This document shows positions 22,950-34,650 of a stretch of 64,000 bases of DNA, one piece after another. The notes under the pieces were generated by a model that did not search any database, was not told where the DNA came from, and saw only the letters and a list, made by a program, of their open reading frames with translations. Numbering within the stretch: position 1 is the stretch's first letter; the number at the start of each line of letters is the position of its first letter. The position numbers were made by a program, and so were the translations under genes. Source of the DNA: Begonia masoniana (lineage: Eukaryota; Streptophyta; Magnoliopsida; Cucurbitales; Begoniaceae); contig CM039511.1 in assembly GCA_022432975.1 (NCBI GenBank), positions 19,122,557-19,186,556 on the forward strand, given 5' to 3'.

Positions 22950-23465
22950 ATTTAGTCATCCGCCCCAGTTTTTGCCTCAGTCATCCGCCCCAGTCAAAGT
23001 CAATTCTGTCATCCGCCCCAGTTATATGCCTTAGTCATCCGCCCAGTGTATTATGTCTTCCGGCTGATGTCAGCATAAGTCTTCCGCCCAGTTTAAAACT
23101 CCGTCTTCCGGCTGACGTCACCCAAGTCTTCCGCCCAGTGCATTATGTCTTCCGGCTGATGTCAGCATAAGTCTTCCGCCCAGTTTAAAACTCCGTCTTT
23201 CGGCTGACGTCACCCAAGTCTTCCGCCCAGTGCATTATGTCTTCCGGCTGACGTCACCCAAGTCTTCCGCCCAGTTTAAAACTCCGTCTTCCGGCTGATG
23301 TCAGCATAAGTCTTCCGCCCAGTTTAAAACTCCGTCTTCCGGCTGATGTCAGCATAAGTCTTCCGCCCAGTTTAAAACTCCGTCTTCCGGCTGACGTCAT
23401 TTAAGTCTGCTGCCCAGTTTTAAACCAAGTCTTCTGCCAGCTTTCCACCTAAGTCTTCCGACTCC
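22950..23465. repeat. GTCTTCCGCCCAG / TGACGTCA tandem repeat in the LTR
   Basis: Alternating 'GTCTTCCGCCCAG' and 'GTCTTCCGGCTGACGTCACC' or 'GGCTGATGTCAGCAT' words repeat through the 3' third of the LTR. Four units carry the palindrome TGACGTCA (bZIP-type core) and four a TGATGTCA variant. Confidence 0.8.
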
Positions 23466-23627
23466 AGGGAATGTTTTTCCCTTCCTCTGAAAAGTTTATG
23501 AGTTTATTTCTATAAGCTCATCCTGTTTATGTTAAAAAAAAAATAGTCACCGTTTTTCTGCCCACTGTCACGGGAGTGACGGCTCCGATCTCGGACCCCG
23601 ATCGGGTTCCGGTTTCGGGTCGTCACA

Positions 23628-24600
23628 ACAGGAGTGCAGTGGCTGTGGACGACAGGAGTGCAGTGGCTGTGGACGACAGGAGTGCAGTGGCTGTGGACGA
23701 CAGGAGTGCAGTGGCTGTGGACGACAGGAGTGCAGTGGCTGTGGACGACAGGAGTGCAGTGGCTGTGGACGACAGGAGTGCAGTGGCTGTGGACGACAGG
23801 AGTGCAGTGGCTGTGGACGACAGGAGTGCAGTGGCTGTGGACGACAGGAGTGCAGTGGCTGTGGACGACAGGAGTGCAGTGGCTGTGGACGACAGGAGTG
23901 CAGTGGCTGTGGACGACAGGAGTGCAGTGGCTGTGGACGACAGGAGTGCAGTGGCTGTGGACGACAGGAGTGCAGTGGCTGTGGACGACAGGAGTGCAGT
24001 GGCTGTGGACGACAGGAGTGCAGTGGCTGTGGACGACAGGAGTGCAGTGGCTGTGGACGACAGGAGTGCAGTGGCTGTGGACGACAGGAGTGCAGTGGCT
24101 GTGGACGACAGGAGTGCAGTGGCTGTGGACGACAGGAGTGCAGTGGCTGTGGACGACAGGAGTGCAGTGGCTGTGGACGACAGGAGTGCAGTGGCTGTGG
24201 ACGACAGGAGTGCAGTGGCTGTGGACGACAGGAGTGCAGTGGCTGTGGACGACAGGAGTGCAGTGGCTGTGGACGACAGGAGTGCAGTGGCTGTGGACGA
24301 CAGGAGTGCAGTGGCTGTGGACGACAGGAGTGCAGTGGCTGTGGACGACAGGAGTGCAGTGGCTGTGGACGACAGGAGTGCAGTGGCTGTGGACGACAGG
24401 AGTGCAGTGGCTGTGGACGACAGGAGTGCAGTGGCTGTGGACGACAGGAGTGCAGTGGCTGTGGACGACAGGAGTGCAGTGGCTGTGGACGACAGGAGTG
24501 CAGTGGCTGTGGACGACAGGAGTGCAGTGGCTGTGGACGACAGGAGTGCAGTGGCTGTGGATGACAGGAGTGCAGTGGCTGTGGACGACAGAAGTGCGTG
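23628..24600. repeat. 24-bp minisatellite in the gypsy 3' LTR, about 40 units
   Basis: The unit contains GTGCAGTGGCTGTGGACGAC and is almost perfectly uniform until about 24580, after which it becomes degenerate (to about 24780). The 5' LTR of the same element has only about 10 imperfect units (37205-37450). Because 24 is divisible by three, the array opens long ORFs in several frames (333-416 codons); none is a gene. Confidence 0.95.
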
Positions 24601-25713
24601 GCTGTGGACAACAAAACTGCAGTGGCTGTGGATGACTGTTTTACAGGCAAAATGGACAACTGTTTTCAAAGGGCAGAAGTGGTTGTGGACTACTGTTTTA
24701 CAAGCAAAATGGACAACTGTTTTCCAAGGGCAGAAGTGGCTGTGGACGACTGTTTTACAAGCAAAATGGACAACTGACACTAAGCCAAATACTGGAAAAC
24801 TTGAAATACAGAAACTGAAGGCATAATGGACGATAAAATTTAAAGACAGAATGGGCGACTAACACTTACAGGGAGACATAAAACAGAAAACATGAAACCT
24901 TCAAAACCCCAAAACCTGATTCAACACACAGTTTTAAAACATGCTTGGAAACACGACAGAAGTTCAAAAATCTAACTGCATGGATCGATTTAAAATTTGA
25001 AACAATCCATGCATAACCTAAAAGGAGAAAAACTTCAAACAGTTCCAGAATATTTCAAAATATTTATACCACTGTCAATTACAGAGGTTTAAAAACTTGA
25101 ACACCAAAACCTGTACAGTACAAAAATCCCAACAGAGTTCCCAACAGAGTTTTAAAACGAAAACACCAAAATCCCAACAGAGTTTCCAGACCTGAACTTC
25201 ACTTTAAAACTTAAACCTCGGGACAGAAATATGTCTGACTAGCAGCAACCAAACCCCATGAGCTCAATCCGCCAACTTCCCCAACTCATCAGCTTGAGGC
25301 ACAAAGTCCTCATCTGGAGGATCCATACCTAAAACAGAGAGTTCAACTATGAGCCTAAAGCTCAGTAAGAACATGACATGCATTGATGCATATGCTGTGC
25401 ATGAACATTTTCAAATACATGAACATTACATTACATTACGTTTCACTGGATAGGAAGGTATAAGTGGGAGGAAGAGCTTGCGCAACAGGAGTACATGCCA
25501 CAACAGGACATAACAGGAGTACATGATAGGATGCCAAGTCCTCGTCCACACTTAACCATACATTACATTCACATTTTAACTTCCATTACTTCAAATCTGG
25601 TGCTGAAAATATTTACATGGTTTTACAGAAAAATGTGTATGCATGAACAGATACGATGCTTAAACTTAAAATATACAGGCAAAAGAATTAAAACAACCAA
25701 GAAACAGAAAAAC

Positions 25714-27823
25714 TGTAACACCCGGCCTTTTTGCATGTAATTATTTTCCCGAACCAATTCTCGGGATTTAATTTAATGTAAATGCAATATATATGTTTTG
25801 TTGGAAAACTAAACTAATGTTTAACTAGGTATAACACTAAGTTTAAAACCAATGGAATGGCAAATTAGGAAGGAAATTAAGGTTGGTGGGAGAAATCAAA
25901 TGGATGATTGACATGTGGCAGCTTGTTGAAGAAGTTAAGTTCTTCCCCCTACGTGAAACCTTCTTCATTTCACTTCTCTGCTCCCTCTTCCTCTTCTCGG
26001 CATTCTCTCTACCAGACGACAAGCAACCATCGAAGCACCTTCGATCTTCTTGGATTTCCTTCTGTTTTCTGTCAAAGGTAAGCATCTATTCATACTAACA
26101 AGTTTGGACAAGTTTAATGTGGGTTTTTCCCGAAGTTTAGGGTTATGGTATTTTGTGGAAAAAAACTCACTGTCTTTGGATGAAAACACACCGGTTTGTT
26201 TTCTAAGGGTTTGAATGAGTTTGGAACAGACTCTTCTGACTTATTTGTTAGCATTTGCAGCTTGTTTATTTTCTGAACGTACATGTACAGGTTCGAACAT
26301 TTCTGAGGCTTTCCGGCTAACTGCATCGAGAAAACAGGTAAGTTCATACGTATAGGTTTGGCCCTTAAGGCCCTACAATACGGAGGTACTAGGTTTATGT
26401 TGCCGAGATTTCTGTTGGGTAGCTAAACCATAGGTTATGTTTTAGGTTAAGTGTATTCTGTTTTATATTCTGCTTATTCTGCTTATTATCCTGTTGTCTG
26501 TCTATGAATGTTCATGCATACACGTTTTCTCTGAAAGTCATGAAAATATTTTCTGTACACTGTTTGAAGTTAAGTAAGATAAAATCTGTAATGAAATGTA
26601 TGGTTAAGTGTGGATGAGGACTGACATCCTGTTATGTACTCCTGTTATGTCCTGTTGTGGCATGTACTCCTGTTGCGCCAGCTCTTCCTCCCACTTATAC
26701 CTTCCTGTCCAGTGAAATGTAATGTAATGTAATGTAATGTTCATGTATTTAAAAAGGATTCATGCATAGCACGTTCATCACTCTGCATTGTATGTTCTTG
26801 CTGAGCTCTAGGCTCATAGTTGAACTCCCTGTTGTAGGTACGGATCCTGTAAACGAAGACTTTGTGCCTCATGCTGATGATGATCTGATGTAGTTGGCGG
26901 GTCGAGCTCATGGGGTGTGTTTGTGGCAGCTAGACATAAATCTATTCAGAGAAAGAAAGGTTTTGAAGTTCTGTATTTAGGTTTTAAAAACTTCTGTTAT
27001 AATGAATTCTGGAAATCCATGTTAAGTTCTGTACTGTCTTTGAGATTTTAAAACAATGTATGGATTCTATGTCGATATTTAAAACCTCTGTATTTGACAG
27101 TTGAATTCATGTTCTGAATATTCTGGAATTGTTTGGAATATTTTCTGTTGGCCTGTGCATGGATGGTTTCTGGTTTTAGAGCCGTCCATGCAACTTGATC
27201 TTCTTAAGTTTCTGCCGTGGTTTTGTCGTGTTTCTTCAAACATGTGTTAAAGTTATGTTGTTAAAGTTATGTTTTTAAACCAGTCTCTGGAATTTGAAGT
27301 TTTATGCTTCTGTTTTCATGTCCACTGTTTTTATGTCTTTCTGTTAAAAAGATGTTCAATTCTGCCTTCAAAATTTATGTCTTCCGGTGACGTCAGCTAT
27401 TCTGTCTTATTCGACGTCTTCCGCCCATTGTAAAATCTAAGTCCACCGATGCCTTCAAAATGTATGTCTTCCGGTGACGTCAGCTATTTTGTCTTACTCG
27501 ACGTCTTCCGCCCAGTGTAAAATCTAAGTCCACCGATGCCTTCAAAATTTATGTCTTCCGGTGACGTCAGCTATTTTGTCTTATTCGACGTCTTCCGCTC
27601 AGTGTAAAAATCTAAGTCCACCGATGCCTTCAAAATTTATGTCTTCCGGTGACGTCAGCTATTTTGTCTTATTCGACGTCTTCCGCCCCAGTCATCCTTT
27701 TTAAATGTCCGTGAGTTTTAAAAAGTCGAAAAAAAAAATATAGTTGTCCCCGTTTTCTGTAAATGTCCCGGAGTGACGGCTCGGTTCTCGGATCCCGATC
27801 GGGTCCGGTTTCGGGTTGTCACA
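25714..27823 (+). mobile_element. Solo LTR (gypsy, Tekay-like), 2110 bp
   Basis: It starts TGTAACACCCGGCC and ends TCGGGTTGTCACA, with TSD AAAAC (25709-25713, 27824-27828). The empty site is visible in the 5' LTR copy near 38567-38590 ('AACAGAAAAACACAGAGCAC'). It shares the CT-rich leader block, the 'TTGTTAGCATTTG' segment and the 'GAGCTCTAGGCTCATAG' segment with 5505-23627. Confidence 0.92.
27365..27690. repeat. Tandem repeat with TGACGTCA cores
   Basis: Four units of about 88 bp contain 'CTTCCGGTGACGTCAGCTAT' and 'CGACGTCTTCCGCCC'. Each unit has one TGACGTCA palindrome. It corresponds in position to the array at 22950-23465 of the sister LTR, but the unit differs. Confidence 0.85.
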
Positions 27824-28361
27824 AAAACACAGAGCACGTTTAACTTAAAGTATAACCTACAACCTAACTACCCGAACCCAAAACCTAGTATCTCCATGCT
27901 GTAGGGCCTTAAGGGCCAACTTATACGCATGAACTTACCTGTTGTCTGAAATTCAGCAAGCTTTGCACGCACGACAACTGTGGTTCGCGAACCTAGAGCA
28001 CGCAAAATCGGACATTAACCTAAACTTAAAAAAAAGAACTAACGTTTAACCTAAACTCTTTAACTATTGTAGAAGGTTACCTGTAACTGGAGGAAACAGG
28101 AGAAATGAAGTTTTTGGAAAATATCGCAGTCGCCTGGAAGAGAGAAAACAGAGAGGAGAAGAAGAAAAATGCAAAGTGTTTTACGTAGAGAGGAAGAGAA
28201 GGGAAGAAGAAGGTATGGCTTCTTCCACAAGCTTGCCAAGTGTCAATCATTCATTGGCTTCGTCCCACCAACCTTAATTGGCTTTCCATTTTGCCCCTCC
28301 ATTTGTTTCTAACCAACTTGTTAATTGGTTTGTCAATTTGTTCTTCCTCCGTAATTCACTT

Positions 28362-29541
28362 TTCCACTAAACACTCTGACAAATTCCACTAAAAATATAC
28401 ATTGTATTAATATCAAATTAATACCACAAAATGATTCGGGGAATAATTACATAGGCAAAATTGTCGGGTGTTATATTCTACCAACCTTAACAGAAATTTT
28501 GTCCCCAAAATTTGCCTAAGCAAAGAGGTCCGGATATGGGGCTCTAACATCTTCTTGTCTTTCCCATGTGGCTTCCTCCATGTTATGATTTCGCCACAAA
28601 ACTTTCACCAATGGGACTACCTTGTTGCGCAACACCTTGAGTGAAGTATCCAATATTCGTATGGGCCTTTCTTCATATGTCAGCGTCGGCATAATATCAA
28701 AGTCTACATGTTCCACGATCTGGGTTGGATCTCGTACACATTTTCTCAGCATCAAAACATGAAAAACATTGTGAACTCCATCCATTGATGCTGGCAACTG
28801 CAGTCTGTAAGCCATACTTCCCACGCGCTTCATGATGGGAAAAGGTCCAATGAACCTCGGACTGAGCTTCCTTTTCTTGCCAAATCTCATCACGCCTTTG
28901 AAAGGTGACACCTTCAAAAATACTTCATCACCTTCAGCAAACTCCAACAAATTCCACTAAACACTCCGACAAATTCCACTAAAAATATACATTGTATTAA
29001 TATCAAATTAATACCACAAAATGATTCAGGGAATAATTACATAGGCAAAATTGTCGGGTGTTACATTCTACCTACCTTAACAGAAATTTTGTCCCCAAAA
29101 TTTGCCTAAGCAAAGAGGTCCGGATATTGGGCTCTAACATCTTCTTGTCTTTTTCATGTGGCTTCCTCCACGTTATGATTTCGCCACAAAACTTTCACCA
29201 ATGGGACTACCTTGTTGTGCAACACCTTGAGTGAAGTATCCAAAATTCGTATGGGCCTTTCTTCATATGTCAGCGTCGGCATAATATCAAAGTCCACATG
29301 TTCCACGATCTGGGTTGGATCTCGTACACATTTTCTCAGTATCGAAACATGAAAAACATTGTGAACTCCATCCATTGATGCTGGCAACTGCAGTCTGTAA
29401 GCCATACTTCCCACACGCTTCAAGATGGGAAAAGGTCCAATGAACCTCGGACTGAGCTTCACTTTCTTGCCAAATCTCATCACGCCTTTGAAAGGTGACA
29501 CCTTCAAAAATACTTCATCACCTTCAGCAAACTCCAAGTCT
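28362..29541. repeat. 590-bp tandem duplication across the LTR/pol junction
   Basis: 28362-28951 and 28952-29541 are near-identical. Each contains the inner end of the 3' LTR, the polypurine region (GGGGACAAAATTT, minus strand) and the integrase C-terminal coding part. Copy 2 agrees better with the 5' LTR (CACTCCGAC, TGTTACA) than copy 1 (CACTCTGAC, TGTTATA). Confidence 0.9.
28516..28951 (-). pseudogene. Duplicated integrase C-terminal domain (copy 1)
   Basis: An open 144-codon frame covers the end of the gypsy polyprotein: 'EFAEGDEVFLKVSPFKGVMR', 'KLSPRFIGPFPI', 'VFHVLMLRKCVRDP', then a chromo-like tail 'VLWRNHNMEEATWERQEDVR' and 'YPDLF' before the stop. It is separated from the rest of integrase by copy 2, so it cannot be part of an intact protein. 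Confidence 0.85.
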
Positions 29542-30400
29542 CTTCTCCTGTGGTCCGCGTAGATTTTCTATCGACTCTGAGCAATTTTTATTCATTGTTT
29601 GATAGCAAAAATAACCTCGGACATCTGCTGTAGAAACTCAGGGCCGATAAGCTTGGCTTCTCCGACTTCATCCCAACACAATATGGATTTACACTTCCGG
29701 CCGTAAAGTGCTTCATATGGGGCCATGCCCATTGTAGCCTGGTAGCTATTGTTGTAAGCAAACTCCACGAGTGGCAAATATCTACTCCAAAGAGCATGAA
29801 ATTCCAGAACACACGATCTTAACATATCCTCCAGTATTTGAATCGTTCTCTTGGATTGTCCGTTAGTTTGTGAATGAAAGGCGGTGCTGAAGTTCAACTT
29901 TTGTACCCAAGGAGTTCTGTAAACTTTTCCAAAACCTCGAAGTGAATCTGGGATCCCGGTCTTAGACGATCGACACCGGAATGCCATGCAGCTTAATAAT
30001 CTCATTAATATACAGTTCCGCATTTTGATCCATGGAGTACGTCGTCTTCACATGTAGAAAATGGGCCGATTTCGTCAATCTGTCCACTATGACCCAAATG
30101 CTATTATGGCCCTTCGCTGTCCTTGGAAGGCCAACAACGAAGTCCATAGTGATATTCTCCCACTTCCATTCAGGGATCGGAAAGAGGCTGAAGCGTTCTA
30201 CTTGGTCGTTGATGTTCAACTTTGACTTGTTGACATATCATGCAAGACTCCACATATTTGGCCACTTCATTCTTCATATTCGGCCACCAAAAGTGAAGTT
30301 TCATGTCCTGATACATCTTTGTGCTTCCAGGATGCACAGAGAAAGAAGACGAGTGGGCTTCCGATAAAATGTCCTTTCGCAGCTCATCATCCCTCGGAAC
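29154..30400 (-). pseudogene. Gypsy integrase with frameshifts and a lost catalytic Glu
   Basis: The first core Asp lies in 'MDFVVGLPRTAKGHNSIWVI' (about 30155). The frame changes near 29960, and the later part reads 'AFHSQTNGQSKRTIQILEDM'. Gypsy integrases normally have Glu in the 'SER' of this motif; here it is Lys (AAG). Another break follows 'FLQQMSEVIFAIKQ', and the C-terminal part is copy 2 of the duplicated block (29154-29537). The zinc-finger part is only weakly readable at 30230-30400. Confidence 0.85.
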
Positions 30401-30477
30401 GTATCACCTATCTTTGAACTTTAGAATGCCTTCACCCGAATAGCTGAACTCGGAGGAGGCCATAGGTAGTTTGCTTA

Positions 30478-32154
30478 CTATATCAGCCATTTCCTTTGAA
30501 TTGGTATTCTGGGCTTCTTTAATCGGTCCATGACGGTGGGCCGTAGTGTCAAGTCCGCTAGCATGGCCGATAGCCCATAAACTATCTCCATATCAAACTT
30601 TTGAATCTCTGTCCTCAGAGGCATTGATACGGCCGACATAGCTGGCATTCTGTTCAATGCATCGGCTACCACGTTAGCTTTTCCCGGGTGGTATTTAATT
30701 TCAACATCGTAATCTTTCACAAATTCTAACTACCGTCTTTGTCTCATGTTTAATTATTTCTGGGTAAATATGTACTTCAAGCTTTTGTGATCCGAAAACA
30801 CCTCACACGATTGCACATACAAGTGGTGTCTCCATACTTTCAATGCAAAAACAACTGCCGCTAACTCCAGATCGTGAGTAGGGTAGTTTTGCTCAAGACT
30901 TTTCAATTTTCTGGATGAGTATGCCACCACTTTCCCCTCCTGCATTAATACACATCTCAAGCCAACCTTGGACGCATCACAGTATACGCTGAATTTGCCA
31001 TCTTCAACTTGCAATACTAACAAAGGAGCAGTAGTTAATTTCTGCTTAAGCGTCTGAAAACTCACTTAACAAGCTTCAGACCACTTGAATCTGATGTCTT
31101 TCCTCGTTAAGCTGGTCATAGGTTTCGCTATTACAGAGAATCCTTGATAAACTTTCTATAATAAAGAGCTAACCCAATAAAACTCCGTACCTCACTGGCA
31201 TTTCTCGGTCTCGGCCATTCTTTCACTGCCAGAATCTTGGCTGGATCCACAGACACTCCTTCTTCCGACACCACATGGCCTAGGAAGTTAATCCTACTCA
31301 ACTAGAATTCGCACTTCGACAGTTTGGCATACAACTGGTGCTGTTTCAGAGTCAATAGCACAATTGCCAAGTGCTCCTCGTGCTCGACCTCACTTCTGGA
31401 GTAAACAGGATGTCGTCGATGAAGTCGATTACAAATTTATCCAAGAAATCTTGGAATGTCCTGTTCATCAAGTCCATGAATGTCGTCGGGGCATTAGTCA
31501 ACCCAAAAGGCATTACGAAGAACTCGTAGTGTCCGTACCGGGTCCTGAAGGCTGTCTTTGGAATATCATCAGCCCTGACCTTCAACTGGTAATAACCGGA
31601 GCGCAAATCGATCTTCGAGAATACCCGAGCCCCTTGTAGTTGGTCAAATAAATCGTCGATCCTCGGCAATGGGTACTTATTCTTGATGGTTAACTTGTTC
31701 AGCTCACGGTAATCAATGCACATGCGTAGGGATCCATCCTTCTTCTTAACAAATAGACTGGAGCACCCCACGGAGAGAAGCTAGGACGCACAAAACCCTT
31801 GTCCACCAATTCCTTTAGCTGAGCTTTCAACTCCCTCAGCTCAATTGGTGCCATACGGTACGGATTCTTCGATACCGGTTCAGCACCAGGATATACATCA
31901 ATTTCAAACTCAATCTCACGATCAGGTGGCAATCCCGGTAAGTCATCTAAGAAAACCTCTGAGAAGTCTCGAACTACCTGAATATTTTAAAGTTCCACCC
32001 CACCTTGCCTTTGAATATCAACTACGTGGGCAAGAAATCCGATGCATCCTGACCTCATCAGCTGTTGAGCTTTTAAGGAAGATATAACAGGCATACGGTG
32101 TTTCTTTGGTATTGTCTGATAGGAGAACTCTACCTCGTTCAGGCGCTTAAAAGA
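30478..32154 (-). pseudogene. Gypsy reverse transcriptase - RNase H, frameshifted
   Basis: RT starts with '[20 protein letters not shown]' (31932 down). It shifts frame near 31745 and continues '[20 protein letters not shown]', '[20 protein letters not shown]', '[17 protein letters not shown]' and the active-site FIDDIL, after which the frame breaks again (about 31350). RNase H follows at 31065-30754 with D-E-D motifs '[10 protein letters not shown]', '[13 protein letters not shown]' and 'FSDHKSLKY', then '[18 protein letters not shown]'. The upstream end is cut at 32155 by the solo LTR. Confidence 0.88.
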
Positions 32155-32159
32155 CACGA

Positions 32160-34650
32160 TGTAATATCCGGCTTGTACGGAATTTCATGTTTTAATATAT
32201 GTGGCATTTTTAGTAAATATGTCAAATCAAATCAGTTTCTCAAACGGAAAGCTTTATTACGATCCTAACAACTAATAGGAATTTTAAGAAATTTTGGGGA
32301 ATTTTAGGAGTTTTGACGCTATATTCCGAGTAATTAAGTTTCTCGTAATATGAATGACGTTTTAGTAAAAATAGTAAACGAGTTCCAAATTGCGAACGAA
32401 CAGTTTTAGTAAATCCCAAATGATAAGTGGACTTGTTGGTGAATTAAGGAGATTTGGTGAAACCGGATAGTTGGCCAATTAACGAAACGAAGGATGAAAG
32501 TAATATAAAAACTAAAGAAGGGCGAAAAGGTAATTCGCCAAGTTAATTTTAATTAAAAATTAGATTTCCTTCTTCAGCAGAACACTTCTGCAATTTTTGT
32601 GATTTCTCTCCCTCACCCTCTCGGCTTCCCTCTCTGCCATCGACGACGATTCCATTTCCGGCGACGATCCGACCTCCGATCGTTCCGTTTTCTTCGTGCT
32701 TTCTCCTCCAATTGATGCTCTAGGTATGTCTCTATAGTTATATAGCGTTAAATTTCGGTTTCTACGGAGTTTAGAACGATTAGGTTTCGTTTAGGTTTTG
32801 TTAAAAATCGAGATTTAGGGTTCGAAATTGATAGGTTATCGTAGTTTACGGACGTATTGAACGTTTCGAGTGTTTTTGGACTAAGTTAGGACGATTTAGA
32901 AGAAATAATGAAATTGAGAATTTTCGGGTTTTCGGAAAAACACGTAAATTGGGACTTGAGGTACCGAGCGTGTATATGCTCGATTAAATAGCTCAATGAA
33001 TTAGATTAAAGCTTTAGGAAATTGCTTTAGTTAAGGTTTTGATAATTTTGATGTTTAGAGGCTTAAATTAGTTTTAACGTCAATATTGTGTTTTGCCTCA
33101 GACAAACAACGCTCGTGGACGGAGCTTGAGCTGCTTTGGACACGAGGTAAGTTCTCGTGATTCTTCTATGGCCGATTGGCCTACACCGTACGTCGAATGT
33201 CGTGTCGAGGAATTTTGGTGATGCACTTGTTTTATATTTCTTTGGTTGGGTAGCTAGGCTTATTTGTTTTATAGATTATGTTTTACAGTCTTTGATGGTA
33301 TACATTATTGCTTGTTTACTTTAAGATATGAACTGTTCACGCATCACGTGTTTTAAAGAAAAGCATGAAAAATGAACTTCCGCACAGGGTTTTAAAGATA
33401 ATGTAAAGCATAACATAGGCCGAAAGGCATATTGGCCGAAAGGCATATCGGCCGAAAGGCATATTGGCCGAAAGGCGTATCGTTTATCGGTCACGTGAGG
33501 TGGGGCTCAGGCACGGCTGTATGTGTTGTAAGCGTGTATCCCCCACCTCTAGCTGGAAAGAGTAGTCCGCCCGCTGGATGAGCTCTCTCCGGTTAGAGGG
33601 ATAGGATCTCGATGACACCTATCGTGCATTGCATAGTAAAGAAAATAAAGCATGATTTATCAAACTCATACGCACAGCATGCATTGCATTTACGTAGAGC
33701 TTACTGAGATTTCATCTCATAGAGTGTATGTATGGTGTAGGTTATTACAAAGATACAGGTGAGGATGAGATTCCTCCTCCTGAGGCTTGAGTCCAGTTGA
33801 CGGTAGATGGCTGCGGTGGTGTGCTGGCGCAGTCGACGCTTACCTGACTCGTAGGGACGTATGTATAGATTTTGGGGTTTTTGGAATGATTTTGATTGAT
33901 AGTTGTATAAATAGAATATTATAGGATGTTTGGATCTGGATAGGTTAATGTATAGGCGTTTTGAAATGTTTTAAAAACTGATTTTATAACTGTTTGGGTG
34001 ATTTCAAAACAGGAGGATTTGTTTAGGTTTTAAATATACCCATGCAGTTCGTTTTCATAAAGTTTGACTACGTTTTGAGTTAAATGTTTAGACGATTAAG
34101 AGGTGTTTAGTATGTTAATTGAGTATGAAAATGGAGATGTGTTAAAGTAGTTATGGCAGGGGAAAAGAGAAGGAAGAGAGAGAGGTAGCAGCACCTCTCT
34201 GGTATTCGTAAATCCAGAGAGGTTGCCGAACGATCGCCAGTGAGGGCGATCATTCGCCCCTCATGGTAGCACTCTGGAAGAAATTCCAGAGCGCCTGCCG
34301 AGCGATCGCCAAGCTAAGGGCGATCGCTGGGCAGAGGTGATCGCCAGGGGCGATCCACTCGGCCAGCGATTGCCGGGGTGCGATCGCCATAGGGCGATCG
34401 ATCGCCCCTCACTTTTTCGGGACAAATGTCCCTTCTGCCCTCAGCTTGGTCGATGTTTTTATTTTAAATGATTTTTAACTGTTTTGAATAGTTAATATAA
34501 GTTTTATTTAAATTATTTTAAAAGTTGAATTTCAATTTCGATCTCGATTCTTGTTTCAATTTCGGATTTGGTTTCGCCTAGAGTTTATTTAATGTATATA
34601 AAAAAATATATATAGTATGGGAAATTGGGTACAGTGTTAGGGTCATGACA
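32160..34650 (+). mobile_element. Solo LTR (2491 bp) between gypsy protease and RT
   Basis: It begins TGTAATATCCGGC, ends GGGTCATGACA, and is flanked by TSD CACGA (32155-32159, 34651-34655). It carries gypsy-LTR landmarks (TTACTGAGATTTCATCTCAT, GGTGTAGGTTATTACA) but differs clearly from the TGTAACACCCGG family. It has no internal region. The TTGGCCGAAAGGCATATCGG words at 33418-33480 are a short tandem repeat. Confidence 0.9.
34205..34430. repeat. Cluster of GCGATCGC-type palindromes in the solo LTR
   Basis: Many 'GCGATCGCC' and 'GGCGATCGATCGCC' words lie within about 200 bp, with partial inverted copies separated by CTCTGGA/TCCAGAG words. It can fold into nested hairpins. Confidence 0.7.

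Larger units (their letters stand above)
5505..23627 (+). mobile_element. Solo LTR (gypsy, Tekay-like) containing the copia element
   Basis: It begins TGTAACACCCGGCATT at 5505 and ends GGGTCGTCACA at 23627, with TSD ACAGG (5500-5504, 23628-23632). It landed inside the 24-bp repeat of the 3' LTR. The LTR pieces are 5505-6257 and 21553-23627, about 2.8 kb. It contains a CT-rich leader-like stretch (5770-5880), a (TAATG)n array (21641-22135) and a TGACGTCA-containing array (about 22950-23465). No internal coding region and a single LTR identify it as solo. Confidence 0.88.
5323..28475 (-). repeat. 3' LTR of the gypsy element, split by two solo LTRs
   Basis: The LTR pieces are 5323-5504, 23633-25713 and 27829-28475, about 2.9 kb in total. 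The order matches the intact 5' LTR at 37055-39201. The length excess of about 0.76 kb is explained by the expanded 24-bp array at 23628-24600. The inner end reads TGTTATA instead of TGTTACA. Confidence 0.85.

Noticed and set aside
23568..24826. Four overlapping ORFs of 333-416 codons on both strands with 8-residue repeats
   Set aside because: They exist only because the 24-bp array has a length divisible by three and lacks stops in several frames; the same array in the 5' LTR is short and degenerate.
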